A stretch of 64,000 nt of DNA from Arthrobacter dokdonellae (GCF_003268655.1 NZ_CP029642.1:2604001-2668000); one strand, 5' to 3'. Shown: positions 20,842 through 31,065, counted from the stretch's first letter. The notes: a model not told the origin generated them from the letters alone. Made by a program: numbers and translations.

Positions 20842-21807
20842 CTAAAAGCCGAGTTTGACGAGCTGCTTGGGGTCGCGCTGCCAGTCCTTGGCGACCTTGA
20901 CATGCAGGTCCAGGTAGATCCGCGTGCCCAGCAGGGCCTCGATGCCGTGCCTGGCGTTGGTGCCAACCTCCCGCAGCCGTGCCCCTCCCTTGCCGATGAT
21001 GATGGCCTTTTGCGAGGGCCGTTCCACGTACAGGTTGACCCGCACGTCCAGCAGTTCGTGTCCTTCCGTGCGGCCTTCCCGGGGGACGATTTCCTCCACC
21101 ACCACGGCGAGGGAGTGCGGCAGTTCGTCGCGTACGCCCTCCAGCGCGGCTTCACGGATCAGTTCGGCAACCATGACGGCCTCGGGCTCGTCTGTCAGCT
21201 CGCCGTCGGGATAAAGTGCCGGGGATTCCGGCATGTACCCCGCCAGGACGCCCGCCAGGGTTTCCACCTGGAAGTCCTCCACGGCGGAGACGGGGACGAC
21301 GGCGGCGAAACCGTCCGGTCCCATGACCTCCCGTCCCAGCGCCTCGACGGCGATGAGCTGGTCGGTGACGGCCTGGCGGTCCACGGTGTCGGTCTTGGTC
21401 ACGATGGCGATGACGGGCTTGTTGCCGACCTGGCCCAGCTGCTGGGCGATGTAGCGGTCGCCAGGCCCGATTTTTTCGTTGGCGGGCAGGCAGAAGCCGA
21501 TGGCGTCCACCTCGGACAAGGTTTCGGCCACTAGATCGTTGAGGCGCTTCCCCAGCAAGGTGCGGGGCCGGTGCAGCCCTGGCGTGTCCACGAGCACCAG
21601 CTGGAACGTGTCGCGGTGGACAATGCCGCGGATGGTGTGGCGGGTGGTTTGCGGCTTGGCCGAGGTGATGGCCACTTTCTGGCCCACCAAGGCGTTGGTG
21701 AGGGTTGACTTTCCGGCGTTGGGCCGGCCGGCCAGGACGGCAAAACCGGCGCGGAAGCCTTCGCTTTTGGGCGACGGCATGGCCAGCGCCCCCTTTTTCT
21801 TACTCAT
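20842..21807 (-). CDS. era: GTPase Era
   Basis: Essential GTPase that binds 16S rRNA and assists 30S maturation. 321 residues. GTP motifs: GRPNAGKST (G1), DTPG (G3) and TKTD (G4). The C-terminal KH domain shows [16 protein letters not shown]. The start at 21807 ([18 protein letters not shown]) overlaps the corC stop by 8 nt (ATGAGTAA), a strong sign of coupled translation; the longer upstream reading is inside corC. It is the last clear member of the phoH-ybeY-corC-era unit. Confidence 0.96.
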   Translation of the reverse strand: MSKKKGALAMPSPKSEGFRAGFAVLAGRPNAGKSTLTNALVGQKVAITSAKPQTTRHTIRGIVHRDTFQLVLVDTPGLHRPRTLLGKRLNDLVAETLSEVDAIGFCLPANEKIGPGDRYIAQQLGQVGNKPVIAIVTKTDTVDRQAVTDQLIAVEALGREVMGPDGFAAVVPVSAVEDFQVETLAGVLAGYMPESPALYPDGELTDEPEAVMVAELIREAALEGVRDELPHSLAVVVEEIVPREGRTEGHELLDVRVNLYVERPSQKAIIIGKGGARLREVGTNARHGIEALLGTRIYLDLHVKVAKDWQRDPKQLVKLGF

Positions 21808-23158
21808 GGTTGCTCCTGTGGTGTGCGTTGCTTTTCGTGGCACGGCCCGGGGCACCGTGTTCGTTCGTGGCCTGGTGTTGCGGCACGTGGCCGGCCGTGC
21901 CGGTGTCCGGAACCAGGCTGGCAATCACGTGGCTGACGCGGTTGCGTGCCGGTTCCATGCGTTCGGCCACCAGGCGGATTCCGGAGACCACCACGGTGCT
22001 GCCCAATGAGGGAATGCGACCAAGCTGCTTGGCCAGCAGCCCGCCCACGGTGTCCACCTCGTCGTCGTCAAGTTCCTTGCCAAACAGTTCGCCAAAGTCT
22101 TCCACGCCCATGCGTGCCCGGATGCGGAACCGGCCGTGGCCCAGCCCCTGCACATCCGGGGACACTGAATCATATTCATCGGAAATCTCCCCGACGATCT
22201 CCTCGATCAGGTCCTCCAGGGTGACCAGGCCGGCCGTTCCGCCGTACTCGTCAACAACAATCGCGACATGGGTCGACTCGCCCTGCAGTTCCTTCAGCAG
22301 GTCGTCGACCGGCTTGGACTCCGGCACGTAGCGGACGCTGCGGGCCAGGCTTTCCACGAGTGGGCGCGGATCGGCGGCGCCGAGCCGGTGCATCGTGGCC
22401 ACGAGGTCCTTCAGGTAGAGGATGCCCAGGATGTGGTCGGTGTCCCCGCTGATGACAGGCACCCTGGAGTATCCGGATTCAAGGAACACGTCCATGGCGT
22501 CTTCCAGGCTGGCGCCCTGTTCGATGCTGCGGATGTCGGTCCGCGGGACCATGACGGCCCGCACCATCGTCTCGCCAAGGTCAAATACACTTTGGATGAA
22601 TTCGGCCTCGGTGTCCTCGATCATGTCGGAGTCGGTGGCGCGGTCGACAAATTCGCGGAACTCTTCCTCCGTGACAAAGCCCTCCTCGGAACCGGACACG
22701 TCCTTGGTGACGGCGCCGCCCAGCCGGAGAAACCAACCGGGCAGCGGGCCGAGGATGCGCAGGAGCAGGTGCACCAGCCAGGCGGTGCGGCCCACCAGCG
22801 TGCCCGCATGCAGCCGGCCCAGGCGGCGGGGCGACGTGCCCACCAAAATGAAGCTCACCACGGCCATGATGGCCGTGGCGCTCAGTCCGGCCACCCATTC
22901 GTTCCGAATCAAGCCCACCAGAAACAGGGACACGGCGACGGCGGCGGCCATCTCGAACCAGACCCGCCAGAAGCGCAGCGCGTTCAGGTGCGCCATCGGC
23001 TGCTCGAGGATCCGCGACAGGGAGGTGCCGCGGCTGTGGGCGGCCACGGCCTCGGCGTCGTGCCGGGGAAAGTAATTCAGTGCCGATTCGACGGCCGTCA
23101 ACAGGGCCGCGATGGCCGTGAACGCAACCAGCATGGCCGGCAGGACGACCAGGGTCAC
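21800..23158 (-). CDS. Hemolysin/CorC family protein (CNNM, CBS pair, CorC_HlyC domains)
   Basis: Membrane protein of the CNNM/CorC family, associated with divalent cation (Mg2+) transport. 452 residues. Hydrophobic segments lie in the first ~150 residues ([49 protein letters not shown]). A CBS-domain pair follows ([11 protein letters not shown]..., [21 protein letters not shown]), then the CorC_HlyC transporter-associated domain ([23 protein letters not shown]...). The GTG start overlaps the ybeY stop (GTGA) and its stop overlaps era. The old name 'hemolysin' is historical. Confidence 0.9.
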   Translation of the reverse strand: MTLVVLPAMLVAFTAIAALLTAVESALNYFPRHDAEAVAAHSRGTSLSRILEQPMAHLNALRFWRVWFEMAAAVAVSLFLVGLIRNEWVAGLSATAIMAVVSFILVGTSPRRLGRLHAGTLVGRTAWLVHLLLRILGPLPGWFLRLGGAVTKDVSGSEEGFVTEEEFREFVDRATDSDMIEDTEAEFIQSVFDLGETMVRAVMVPRTDIRSIEQGASLEDAMDVFLESGYSRVPVISGDTDHILGILYLKDLVATMHRLGAADPRPLVESLARSVRYVPESKPVDDLLKELQGESTHVAIVVDEYGGTAGLVTLEDLIEEIVGEISDEYDSVSPDVQGLGHGRFRIRARMGVEDFGELFGKELDDDEVDTVGGLLAKQLGRIPSLGSTVVVSGIRLVAERMEPARNRVSHVIASLVPDTGTAGHVPQHQATNEHGAPGRATKSNAHHRSNHE

Positions 23159-23628
23159 TGCATTGTCTCCCGAGGCGCTTCGCGGCCCAGGAACCCGGCG
23201 AGCAGTTCGCGCTGGAGGCCGAACATCTCTTCCTTTTCCTCCGGCTCGGCGTGGTCATACCCAAGCAGGTGCAGGACGCCGTGCGTGGTCAGCAGCAGCA
23301 GTTCCTCCTCCAGGGAGTGGCCTGCCGCCGCGGCTTGTTCCCGGGCCACCGCCGGGCACAGGACGATGTCGCCGAGCAGGCCGGCGGGGGTAGGCTGCTC
23401 CGGGGTGCCCGGACGCAGCTCATCCATGGGGAACGACAGGACATCGGTGGGGCCGGGTTCGTCCATCCACTCGATGTGCAGCTTCTCCATGTACTCCAGA
23501 TCCGCCATGATGATGGACAGTTCCGTCTCGGGGTGGACGTGCATGCGCTCGAGGATGTGCCTGACCAGCTTGACCAGCTCCTCCTCGCGGACCTCGACGC
23601 CGGACTCGTTGTTGATTTCAATGCTCAT
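23155..23628 (-). CDS. ybeY: Endoribonuclease YbeY (rRNA maturation factor)
   Basis: Metal-dependent RNase needed for 16S rRNA 3'-end processing and ribosome quality control. 157 residues from ATG 23628 ([13 protein letters not shown]). The zinc motif [11 protein letters not shown] (H-x3-H-x5-H) and [12 protein letters not shown] are diagnostic. Its ATG overlaps the phoH stop (ATGA), and its stop overlaps the next GTG. Tight packing with phoH and era is conserved widely. Confidence 0.95.
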   Translation of the reverse strand: MSIEINNESGVEVREEELVKLVRHILERMHVHPETELSIIMADLEYMEKLHIEWMDEPGPTDVLSFPMDELRPGTPEQPTPAGLLGDIVLCPAVAREQAAAAGHSLEEELLLLTTHGVLHLLGYDHAEPEEKEEMFGLQRELLAGFLGREAPRETMQ

Positions 23629-24812
23629 CGGGAGTGCTGGTCCTTGGGTGTGGGGCGGGCGGGTGCCGCATCGCCGTCGAGGGAGGTGGCGCGGTGCGAC
23701 ATGGGGCGGGCGCGCCCGGTGCCGTTGAGCGTGACGGCGGGGGCCGGGGTGGGCAGCTGCGGGCTGACGAGCGTGTGGTGGGCTTCGTCCCACTCGTTGT
23801 ACGCGCTGACAATCGCGCCCACCAGCCGGTGGCGGACGACGTCCGTGGCGTCGAGGATGGAAAAGCTGATGTCATCGACGTCGTGCAGGATTTCCTCCAC
23901 GACGCGCAGGCCGGACCGGGTGCCGGTGGGCAGGTCAACCTGGGTGATGTCGCCGGTGACCACAATCTTGGACCCAAACCCGAGCCTGGTCAGGAACATC
24001 TTCATTTGTTCCGGCGTGGTGTTTTGTGCCTCGTCGAGGATGATGAAGGCGTCGTTGAGGGTCCGCCCTCGCATGTACGCCAGCGGGGCCACCTCGATGG
24101 TTCCGGCGGCCATGAGCCGGGGAATGGTTTCCGGGTCCATCATGTCGTGGAGGGCATCATAAAGCGGCCGCAGGTACGGGTCGATCTTGTCGTTCAGCGT
24201 GCCCGGCAGGAAGCCCAGCCGCTCCCCCGCCTCCACGGCGGGGCGGGTGAGAATGATCCGGCTGACATCCTTGCGCTGCAGGGCCTGCACGGCCTTGGCC
24301 ATCGCCAGGTAGGTTTTCCCCGTCCCTGCCGGGCCAATCCCAAACACGACCGTGTTGCGGTCGATCGCATCGACGTACGACTTCTGGTTCAGGGTCTTGG
24401 GCCGGATCGTGCGTCCCCGGGTGGAGAGGATGTCCTGGGTCAGGATGTCCACCACCGAGGCCTCCGGCCGCGCCTTGAGCATGGTGGCAAGCTGTTCCCA
24501 CGCGGCGGCGTTCAGCGTGGTCTGTCTGGCGACCATGCCCCGTGCCTCCTCCATGAGGTGCATGATGCGCGGCACCACCACGGCGGGGCCGGAAATGGAG
24601 AGCACGTTGCCCCGGGCCATGAAGCTGACCGACGGGTACAACCCTTCCACTATGCGCAGGCCCTCGTCTTCGGGGCCCAAGGTGGCCACCATCTGTTCGC
24701 TGGAGGAAAAATGGACCACTTCCGTGCGCGTGCCGTCCACGGAATGTGGGAACTGCCGCCCCGATCCGGGTTCCGGAAGCTGTTCGTGTCGGCTGGCTGT
24801 TGTCTCTGGCAT
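23625..24812 (-). CDS. PhoH family protein (ATPase / putative RNA helicase)
   Basis: P-loop ATPase of the PhoH (PhoH-like, PhoL) family, 395 residues. Walker A is [14 protein letters not shown] and Walker B is [27 protein letters not shown] is the third family motif. An N-terminal small domain precedes the ATPase. It is linked with ybeY in many bacteria and probably acts in RNA or rRNA metabolism. The start at 24812 ([12 protein letters not shown]) is the first sensible Met; its ribosome site is weak. It has a candidate promoter of its own, since the GerMN gene separates it from rsmE. Confidence 0.92.
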   Translation of the reverse strand: MPETTASRHEQLPEPGSGRQFPHSVDGTRTEVVHFSSSEQMVATLGPEDEGLRIVEGLYPSVSFMARGNVLSISGPAVVVPRIMHLMEEARGMVARQTTLNAAAWEQLATMLKARPEASVVDILTQDILSTRGRTIRPKTLNQKSYVDAIDRNTVVFGIGPAGTGKTYLAMAKAVQALQRKDVSRIILTRPAVEAGERLGFLPGTLNDKIDPYLRPLYDALHDMMDPETIPRLMAAGTIEVAPLAYMRGRTLNDAFIILDEAQNTTPEQMKMFLTRLGFGSKIVVTGDITQVDLPTGTRSGLRVVEEILHDVDDISFSILDATDVVRHRLVGAIVSAYNEWDEAHHTLVSPQLPTPAPAVTLNGTGRARPMSHRATSLDGDAAPARPTPKDQHSR

Positions 24813-25230
24813 AAGTGCGGCCGTCCCAGGCCTGTGATCTCTCCTTGATGTGGCCGGTGTGCACCGGCTTGTTTCGCGTGGCGTTTCTCCTGTCAATCTT
24901 AGTGCACGCCGGCCCGCCGGTGGGTGGCGCTGGCGCCGGCGCATCCGCGCCGGCGCGGAGGCGCCGGGCTGTCAGCGCGCCCGATTGATTAAGGCGAGGT
25001 CACTTTAGTGTTTCGATACGGTTTCAGTTCACGCATTTGGCCGCCCAAGCCGGCCCGCCGCACGTTCCGTGTGCCAAGCTGTTGGAGGTTCAAAGTCTGT
25101 GGGGGCGCTTGGAACACTGCTGCGGCCGCGATGCGGCCGCCCCCCAACGACACTGAATAGCGAGCAACCTATCCGCATGCCTGTACATCCGCGCACCCCT
25201 CGACCGCACGCCTCCGTGCCGGATCGACCG
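24813..25230. other. Divergent intergenic region between phoH and the lipoprotein gene
   Basis: It holds a candidate phoH -10 box (TAAGAT, reverse strand, 24896-24901), a 16-bp palindrome (GCCGGTGTGCACCGGC, 24853-24868) in the would-be phoH leader, and a perfect stem-loop with 10-bp GCGCCGGCGC arms at 24933-24942 and 24947-24956. The right part may encode the N-terminal extension of the lipoprotein if it starts at 25177. Confidence 0.5.
24896..24901 (-). promoter_or_regulatory. Candidate -10 box TAAGAT of phoH
   Basis: It would start transcription about 80 nt before the phoH ATG, giving a leader that contains the GCCGGTGTGCACCGGC palindrome. Confidence 0.35.
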
Positions 25231-26187
25231 ATGCGCCGGGGCCCCGCCCGCCCCGGCAGGCGTGCCCGGCTGGCGGCTGCCCTGGCGGCCGCGTCCCTGC
25301 TGGCGACGGGCTGCACGACAGGCATCAGAAACCACGATGACACCGTCATGCCGACGACTGCCGGCGCGCAGTCCACCAGCCTGGTCACGAGCGCGCCGCT
25401 GGAAACGGCCACGGCAGGCCAGACGATCCCGGTCTACTGGCTGGGCCACAGTGACAGTTCGGTGTACCTGTACCGCGAATTTCTGGCCTCCCCCACCACG
25501 GATGAACCCATCGTGGCGTCGCTGGAGGCCATGATGACCCGCTCCCCCAAGGATCCCGACTATTTTTCAGTCTGGAAGAAGCCGTCGCGGCTGGGCGCGT
25601 CCATCTCGGCCAAGAACGTGATTACCGTGGACGTCTCCTCCGATGCCTTTTCCCAGACGGTGGACGCCGGCATTGCCCAGCGGGCCGTGGCGCAGTTGGT
25701 GTACACGGCCACGGCAGCGGCGGCCATGGCCGGGCTGATCAACCCCGACAGCACGCCCCAGGTCTCCGTCCTGGTGGACGGGCACACCGGCTATAAGGCC
25801 TTTGGGCAAGTCAGTCTCGACAATCCGCAAACGCGCGACCCCTCGCTGCTGGCCCCGGTGTGGATCATTGACCCCGGGAACGACTCGACGTATCACGCCC
25901 TGCCGCTGAAGGTGGATGGCCAGGGCATTTCCCCGACGGGTTCACTGACGTGGAGCCTGGCGAAGGTTGTTGACGGCAAGGCCGGCCGCGTCCAGCAAAC
26001 GGGAACAGTCAAAATCCCCAAGGGCCCGGACCAGTTCGGCCCGTTCAGCTTCAACCTGGTCCCGCCGCTGGGCACCTACGAGATTTCCGTTTTCATCACC
26101 GACCCGTCGGCGCCCGGAGGGAAGGTGGGCGTGGACAGCAAGGTGGTCACGCTGGCAGGCCCGTCGCCCACCCCGGCCCGGAAGTAG
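25231..26187 (+). CDS. Lipoprotein with GerMN and Gmad2 domains
   Basis: Envelope lipoprotein. From ATG 25231 the protein has 318 residues with a lipid-anchor signal (MRRGPARPGRRARLAAALAAASLLATGC...); the lipobox Cys is at about residue 28. The middle part (IPVYWLGHSDSSVYLYREF... to VSVLVDGHTGYKAFG) matches the GerMN domain, and the last ~90 residues (WIIDPGNDSTYHALPLKVDGQG... TYEISVFITDPS) an immunoglobulin-like Gmad2 fold. Such proteins are common in non-sporing Actinobacteria and probably act at the cell wall; the role is unknown. An in-frame ATG at 25177 would add 18 residues. It is convergent with rsmE. Confidence 0.8.
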   Translation: MRRGPARPGRRARLAAALAAASLLATGCTTGIRNHDDTVMPTTAGAQSTSLVTSAPLETATAGQTIPVYWLGHSDSSVYLYREFLASPTTDEPIVASLEAMMTRSPKDPDYFSVWKKPSRLGASISAKNVITVDVSSDAFSQTVDAGIAQRAVAQLVYTATAAAAMAGLINPDSTPQVSVLVDGHTGYKAFGQVSLDNPQTRDPSLLAPVWIIDPGNDSTYHALPLKVDGQGISPTGSLTWSLAKVVDGKAGRVQQTGTVKIPKGPDQFGPFSFNLVPPLGTYEISVFITDPSAPGGKVGVDSKVVTLAGPSPTPARK

Positions 26188-26206
26188 CTGGTCCGCGGCA
26201 GGGGCC

Positions 26207-26977
26207 CTACCAGCGCCCCAGTTCCTGGCTGAGCAGCACGACGGCGGCCGGTCCGGCCGTGGACGACCTCAGTACGTGCCGGCCCAGGAGGGCGGTATGT
26301 GCCCCCGCCGCGACAAACGCCTCGACCTCGGCCGGGCTGATGCCGCCTTCCGGGCCCACGACCATGAGAATCCTTGCGAGTCCCGGCTGTCCCCCGCCGT
26401 CCCCGCGCCAGGCGCGCACGACGCCGGACACCGTGACCGGGGCGTCCTCGTGCAGGATGAGGGCCAGCCGCGCACCCTTGATGAGTTCCACCAGCCCGGA
26501 CGTGCCGACAAGTTCGCCGACCTCCGGAATTCGGGCCCGGCGGGCCTGCTTGGCCGCGGCGGAAACCGCGTTCTGCCACTTGGCCCGGCCCTTCACTGCC
26601 TTGTCCATCTTCCACCTGACGATGGAGCGCTCCGCCTGCCAGGGCACCACGGTGTCAATGCCCAGTTCCGTGGCGGTTTCGATGGCCAGCTCGTCGCGGT
26701 CGCCCTTGGCGAGGGCCTGGACCAGCACCAGTTCAAAGTCCCCGGCGGTTTCGGCGATCACCTGGTCCACCCGGACGTCCAGGACCCCGGCCGCCGCCGC
26801 GGTGACGGTGCACACCAGACGCAGCCCTGCGCCGTCGCACACGTCAACGGGCTCTCCGGCGGCGAGTCTTTTAACCGTGGCCGCATGTCGGCCCTCGGCC
26901 CCGTCCAGGCTGAAGCCGTCACCAGGGGCCAGGGCCTTGAGCTGCCGCGACCCGGCGTAAAAGACAGGATTGCTCAC
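26207..26977 (-). CDS. rsmE: 16S rRNA (uracil(1498)-N(3))-methyltransferase
   Basis: SPOUT-class methyltransferase that modifies U1498 of 16S rRNA using SAM. 256 residues. An N-terminal PUA-like domain (FSLDGAEGRHAATVKRL) is followed by the knotted domain with VVGPEGGISPAEVEAF and LLGRHVLRSSTA, the SAM-binding and dimer motifs. The GTG start at 26977 lies 6 nt after the dnaJ stop. It is the third gene of hrcA-dnaJ-rsmE, a common order. Confidence 0.94.
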   Translation of the reverse strand: MSNPVFYAGSRQLKALAPGDGFSLDGAEGRHAATVKRLAAGEPVDVCDGAGLRLVCTVTAAAAGVLDVRVDQVIAETAGDFELVLVQALAKGDRDELAIETATELGIDTVVPWQAERSIVRWKMDKAVKGRAKWQNAVSAAAKQARRARIPEVGELVGTSGLVELIKGARLALILHEDAPVTVSGVVRAWRGDGGGQPGLARILMVVGPEGGISPAEVEAFVAAGAHTALLGRHVLRSSTAGPAAVVLLSQELGRW

Positions 26978-26983
26978 GGGACC

Positions 26984-28111
26984 CTAGAGGTTGCCGAGCT
27001 TGTCCCGCAGCTTTGCGAACATGCCGCCGCTGCTCACCAGCCTGCCCTCGCTGAACGTCTCCCCGCGCAGGGCGGCAAGCTGCTTCAGGAGCTCCTCCTG
27101 GGCGGCGTCGGGCCTGGTGGGCGTCTCCACGTGGATGTGGACCAGCAGGTCGCCGCGGCCGTAGCCGCGCAGGTGCGTCACGCCGAGGCTGCGCAGGTTG
27201 ACGACCTCCCCGGCCTGGGTTCCCGGCTTGATGTTGATGGGCTGTTCGCCATCGAACGTCGCCAGTGTCAGTTCGGTGCCGAGTGCGGCGGCCGTCATGG
27301 GCACGCTTAGGGTGGCATGGAGGTCGTCGCCCTCCCGCAGGAAGGAGGGGTCGTTGTTGACCTTCATCTCCACGTAAAGGTCCCCGGACGGCCCGCCGGC
27401 GGGGCCTGCCTCGCCCTGGCCGGCGAGCTGGATGCGGGTGCCGGTGTTAACGCCGGCGGGGACCTTGATGGTCAGCGTGCGGCGGTCGCGGATGCGGCCC
27501 TCGCCCATGCACTCGTTGCAGGGATCCTCGATGCGGGTCCCGTAACCCTGGCAGGAGTTGCAGGTGGCCAGGGTCATGACGTTGCCCAGGATGGAGCGCA
27601 TGGGGCGCTGGATCTGGCCGCTGCCGTGGCAGACGTCGCAGGTGACCGGGTGGGTGCCGGGCCGGCAGCAGCTGCCCTCGCACGTGGGGCAGGTGATTGC
27701 CGTGTCAATTTCAAGCTTCTTGTTGACGCCGAAGACCGCCTCGCGCAGGTCGATCCGGACCGTGATGAGGGCGTCCTGGCCGCGGCGCATGCGCTGTTCG
27801 GGGCCACGGCCCTGACCGCCTCCGCCGCCAAAGAAGGTCTCAAAGATGTCCTGGAAGGCGAAGCCCTGTCCGTCGAAGTTGCCGGCGCCGTTGCTGCTGC
27901 CGTTCTCGTTGCCGGTGGTGTCGTAGACCCGGCGCTTCTGGGGGTCCGAGAGGACCTCGTAGGCGTGGGTGACGGCCTTGAAACGGTCTTGCGCGTCGGG
28001 GGCGTCGTTGACGTCCGGGTGCAGCTTGCGCGCGAGCTTGCGGTAGGCCTTTTTGATTTCCTCCGCGGTGGCATCGCGGGAAACGCCCAGCGCCTCGTAA
28101 TGGTTGCTCAA
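26984..28111 (-). CDS. dnaJ: Molecular chaperone DnaJ (DnaJ2-type)
   Basis: Hsp40 co-chaperone that stimulates DnaK ATPase and delivers clients. 375 residues. J domain at residues 1-70 with HPD in RKLHPDVND, a Gly/Phe-rich stretch, then four zinc-binding repeats ([32 protein letters not shown]) and the substrate-binding C-terminal domain. The first repeat has Ser-Cys instead of the usual GxG end. It follows hrcA by 53 nt and shares its CIRCE control, as expected for the second, HrcA-linked DnaJ of actinobacteria. Confidence 0.96.
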   Translation of the reverse strand: MSNHYEALGVSRDATAEEIKKAYRKLARKLHPDVNDAPDAQDRFKAVTHAYEVLSDPQKRRVYDTTGNENGSSNGAGNFDGQGFAFQDIFETFFGGGGGQGRGPEQRMRRGQDALITVRIDLREAVFGVNKKLEIDTAITCPTCEGSCCRPGTHPVTCDVCHGSGQIQRPMRSILGNVMTLATCNSCQGYGTRIEDPCNECMGEGRIRDRRTLTIKVPAGVNTGTRIQLAGQGEAGPAGGPSGDLYVEMKVNNDPSFLREGDDLHATLSVPMTAAALGTELTLATFDGEQPINIKPGTQAGEVVNLRSLGVTHLRGYGRGDLLVHIHVETPTRPDAAQEELLKQLAALRGETFSEGRLVSSGGMFAKLRDKLGNL

Positions 28112-28164
28112 AATTCTTACTCTCTTCAGTGGAACGTGTACGTGTTTTTGCTTGGGTGAGGCGC

Positions 28165-29178
28165 TTAGCCCGCCAGAATCCGGGACAGGTACCGGGCGAC
28201 GGCCCGGACGCTGGACATGGTGTTGGGGTAGTCCATCCGGGTGGGTCCCAGCACGCCGAGCTTGGCGCTGGCGCCGGGGCCGTAGCTGGTGGCCACCACT
28301 GACGCCTCCGACAATGAGTCGTGCGGATTTTCCCGGCCGATGCTCACGGCCATGCCGAGGGAGTCCTGGGCCATTTGCTCGAGCAGGCGCAGCAGCACCA
28401 CCTGCTCCTCCAGCGCGTCCAGGACGGGGCCGATGCTCAAGGGGAAATCGACGTTGGACCGGGCCAGGTTGGCCGTGCCGGCCAGCACTATCCGGTCCTC
28501 CCTGGCAGCGCTCGAGAGCTGCAGCAGCCCGTGGGCCAGCCGGTGGGCCGTGTCCTGGTCCTCCACCGGCAGTCCTGCGGGAAGCTGGGCCAGTGCGGCC
28601 GGGAGACCGGCCACGGTGCAGCCGGTGAGCACGGACAGAAACTCGTGTCGCAGCCGAGCCAACCTGACATCGTCGACGGCGGCACCGACGTCGAGCACCG
28701 ACTGTTCGACCTTCCCCGAGGCCAGAATGAGCACCACGAGGACCTGGGTCGGCCCCAGGGAGACGAATTCGATGTGGCGGACGGTTGCCTTGGCCGACCG
28801 CGGGTACTGCACGACGGCGACCTGGTTGGTCAGCTGGGCCAGCGTGCGCACCGTCCGCTCGAGGACGTCGTCGAGGTCGGTCGAACCGTCCAGGAGCGTG
28901 GCGATGGCGCGCCGTTCAGCGGATGAAAGGGGCTTGACGGTCGCGATCTGGTCCACGAAGAGCCGGTACCCCTTGTCCGTGGGGATCCTGCCCGAACTCG
29001 TGTGGGGGGCCGCGATCAGCCCCTCCTCTTCCAGGGCCGCCATGTCGTTTCGGATCGTGGCACTGGAAACGCCCAGCCGGTGCCGCTCTACGAGGGCCTT
29101 GGAACCAACCGGCTCGCGGGAGTGGACATAGTCTTCGACTATGGCTCGGAGCACTTCCAGCTTTCGTGGTTCGCTCAT
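28165..29178 (-). CDS. hrcA: Heat-inducible transcriptional repressor HrcA
   Basis: Represses heat-shock genes by binding CIRCE elements. 337 residues. The N-terminal winged helix ([61 protein letters not shown]) is characteristic, followed by the HrcA effector domain. The ATG at 29178 has a strong GAAGGAGG site 8 nt upstream; an upstream in-frame ATG at 29202 would lie within the CIRCE element. A CIRCE copy before its own gene indicates autoregulation. Confidence 0.96.
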   Translation of the reverse strand: MSEPRKLEVLRAIVEDYVHSREPVGSKALVERHRLGVSSATIRNDMAALEEEGLIAAPHTSSGRIPTDKGYRLFVDQIATVKPLSSAERRAIATLLDGSTDLDDVLERTVRTLAQLTNQVAVVQYPRSAKATVRHIEFVSLGPTQVLVVLILASGKVEQSVLDVGAAVDDVRLARLRHEFLSVLTGCTVAGLPAALAQLPAGLPVEDQDTAHRLAHGLLQLSSAAREDRIVLAGTANLARSNVDFPLSIGPVLDALEEQVVLLRLLEQMAQDSLGMAVSIGRENPHDSLSEASVVATSYGPGASAKLGVLGPTRMDYPNTMSSVRAVARYLSRILAG

Positions 29179-29195
29179 GTCTGGCACCTCCTTCG

Positions 29196-29222
29196 TTGGC
29201 ACTCTACCTACTCAAGTGCCAA
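29196..29222. promoter_or_regulatory. CIRCE operator
   Basis: TTGGCACTC, 9 nt, AAGTGCCAA: one mismatch from a perfect inverted repeat and close to the consensus TTAGCACTC-N9-GAGTGCTAA. It lies between the hrcA promoter and start codon, where HrcA would block the hrcA-dnaJ-rsmE operon. Confidence 0.9.
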
Positions 29223-29227
29223 GTCTA
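29222..29227 (-). promoter_or_regulatory. -10 box TAGACT of the hrcA operon
   Basis: TAGACT abuts the CIRCE element, so HrcA bound there would cover the transcription start. Confidence 0.5.
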
Positions 29228-29298
29228 ATACTTTCCCATCCTCCTGTTTTCGGCACGCCGCCCACCCCGTCCTTCGCGTTCCGGCCAGGTGGTGGCGC

Positions 29299-29304
29299 TA
29301 GCAT
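29299..29304 (+). promoter_or_regulatory. Candidate -10 box TAGCAT of the DUF3097 gene
   Basis: It predicts a start near 29311 and a leader of about 54 nt that ends with the AAGGGGAA ribosome site before GTG 29365. Confidence 0.4.
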
Positions 29305-29364
29305 GGAATTTTCCGTCCCGGCCGCGCGCCGACGGACGTTCCGAGAGCCAAGGGGAAACGCACA

Positions 29365-30249
29365 GTGCAGTCCAATAACGGCCCGTCCGCCGGCAGCCGC
29401 ACCAGCAATTGGGGCTACCAGGACCTCAGCGCACCCAAGGCCCGCGCGCTCCCGCAGGTGCAGGCAATCCGCGGGCTGGTGGTCGAGGACGTCCAGACCG
29501 GATGGGTGGGCGCCGTAGTCAGGATCGAAAAATCCGGAGGCATGCACATCATGGAGCTGGCCGACCGGCGGGACAAGGTCAGGGCCTTTCCCCTGGGCTT
29601 CGGCTTCCTCATCGACGGCGAACCGGTGGAAGTGGTGGCGCCGGTGGCGGGCACGCCCCCGCGGAAAGCCGGCAGGACGGCGTCGGGCTCGGTCAAGGTG
29701 GAGGGGCAGCGCGCCCGGGTGGCCAAGGCCAGCCGCATCTGGGTGGAAGGCAAGCACGACGCCGAACTGGTTGAAAAGGTGTGGGGAGACGACCTGCGGG
29801 TGGAGGGGATCGTCGTCGAACCCCTTCGCGGCATCGACGACCTCACGGCTGCGGTCAAGGACTTTGCCCCCGGCCCGACCCGGCGGCTCGGTGTGCTGGT
29901 GGACCACTTGGTGCCGCACTCGAAGGAATCGCGCATTGTGGCGGATCTCATGCGATCGCCCTCGGCGAAAAACAACGTGCTGGTGGTGGGGCACCCGTAC
30001 GTGGACGTGTGGCAGGCCATCAAGCCCGCCACGCTGGGAATCCCCGCCTGGCCGGTGATTCCGCGCACCATGGAGTGGAAAAAGGGCATCCTGCAGGCGT
30101 TTGGCTGGCCGCACAGCACCGCCGAGGACATCGGGCTGGGCTGGCAGCGCCTGCTGTCACGGGTCAACAGCTATTCAGACCTGGAGCCTTCGCTGCTGGG
30201 GCGCGTCGAGGAAGTCATAGACTTTCTCACCGCACCCGTATCCTTGTAG
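29365..30249 (+). CDS. DUF3097 family protein
   Basis: 294-residue actinobacterial protein of unknown function. An N-terminal part (to about residue 95) looks like a small beta domain (RGLVVEDVQTGWVGAVVRIE). The rest begins RIWVEGKHDAELVEKVWGDDLR and continues GIVVEPLRGIDDL and RRLGVLVDHLVPHSKE. The Glu-x-x-His/Asp pattern and the later acidic LVD resemble a Toprim-like fold (topoisomerase/primase/OLD), but this is an inference. No signal peptide or membrane segment is present. GTG start with AAGGGGAA upstream; divergent from hrcA. Confidence 0.85.
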   Translation: MQSNNGPSAGSRTSNWGYQDLSAPKARALPQVQAIRGLVVEDVQTGWVGAVVRIEKSGGMHIMELADRRDKVRAFPLGFGFLIDGEPVEVVAPVAGTPPRKAGRTASGSVKVEGQRARVAKASRIWVEGKHDAELVEKVWGDDLRVEGIVVEPLRGIDDLTAAVKDFAPGPTRRLGVLVDHLVPHSKESRIVADLMRSPSAKNNVLVVGHPYVDVWQAIKPATLGIPAWPVIPRTMEWKKGILQAFGWPHSTAEDIGLGWQRLLSRVNSYSDLEPSLLGRVEEVIDFLTAPVSL

Positions 30250-30317
30250 GAACGGCCGGCACCACGCCGACAGTTCCGTGCAAAGCAGTGATCATTTTGT
30301 TGAGAGGCAAGTTACAC

Positions 30318-30710
30318 GTGAGCAATCCGGCGAAAAACTTTACTAACCCGGCGAAGCCCCCACTCACCCCGGCAGAAGACAAGCAGTGGGCGTTCCTGGC
30401 GCACTGCGGCGGCATTCTGGGCTGCATCCCCTCCGCGCTCATCTACAAGTTCATGGCGGACCGCGGCCCGTTCACGGCCCAGGAATCCCGCGAGGCGCTC
30501 AACTTCACCCTGCCGCCCACCATCCTTGCGCTGGTGCTTAACGTCATCGCGCTGGTGGTGCGCATATTCAATCCGTCCGTCGGGACCGTCTTTTCGCTGC
30601 TCGCCCTGCTCATCTGGGTGTTCCTGACCGTCTGGTCCGTCATCGCCGCCATCCAGGTCAACAACGGCAACCCCTACCGCTACGCCTGGAACCTGCGCAG
30701 GATCCAGTAA
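30318..30710 (+). CDS. DUF4870 domain-containing membrane protein
   Basis: 130 residues from GTG 30318 (VSNPAKNFTNPAK), with AGAGG about 10 nt upstream. The family is small integral membrane proteins of unknown role. EDKQWAFLAHCGGILGCIPSALIY, ESREALNFTLPPTILALVLNVIALVV and FSLLALLIWVFLTVWSVIAAIQ give three hydrophobic segments; the NGNPYRYAWNLRRIQ end is typical. It follows DUF3097 after 68 bp and is convergent with hemW. Confidence 0.85.
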   Translation: MSNPAKNFTNPAKPPLTPAEDKQWAFLAHCGGILGCIPSALIYKFMADRGPFTAQESREALNFTLPPTILALVLNVIALVVRIFNPSVGTVFSLLALLIWVFLTVWSVIAAIQVNNGNPYRYAWNLRRIQ

Positions 30711-31065
30711 CGTCTTCGCTTTTGCAGCGGCGGACCGGCATTTTTCCGTCCGGCTTTCCGGTCCTCGGCCGCGGGCGGCCCCCGGGCCTCCCTGACGCCG
30801 GACGACAAAAAATGCCGGCTCCGCCGCCGAACGCAATCAGGACCCGCCGGACCCGGTCCGCAGCCTTTCCGTATGGCTCGCCGCGCCGAATCGCGCCAGA
30901 GCCGTGGCTCGTGCCGTATTTTCTACTCGAACGGGCAGATATGGCGGGTTGGCGGGCCGTCCCGAACACCGGTTGTACGAATCTGGCGGGTTGGCGGCGA
31001 CGGAGGTCGCCGAAGCTGTACTGTCGATGGCGCCACCGCATGGAGTGGGCGGGTGAGCGCCAGGC
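30711..31065. other. Convergent intergenic region with large inverted repeat and direct repeats
   Basis: 355 bp between DUF4870 and hemW without a credible gene. It contains an imperfect inverted repeat of about 30 bp (arms 30727-30754 and 30797-30828) and a 14-bp direct repeat TGGCGGGTTGGCGG at 30942-30955 and 30984-30997, 42 bp apart. Confidence 0.6.
30727..30828. terminator. Long imperfect inverted repeat, possible bidirectional terminator
   Basis: The left arm (GCGGCGGACCGGCATTTTT...) and the reverse complement of the right arm (GCGGCGGAGCCGGCATTTTT...) match over about 28 positions with small gaps. T and A runs inside the arms would follow a shortened stem in either direction. It lies just after DUF4870. 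Confidence 0.4.
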
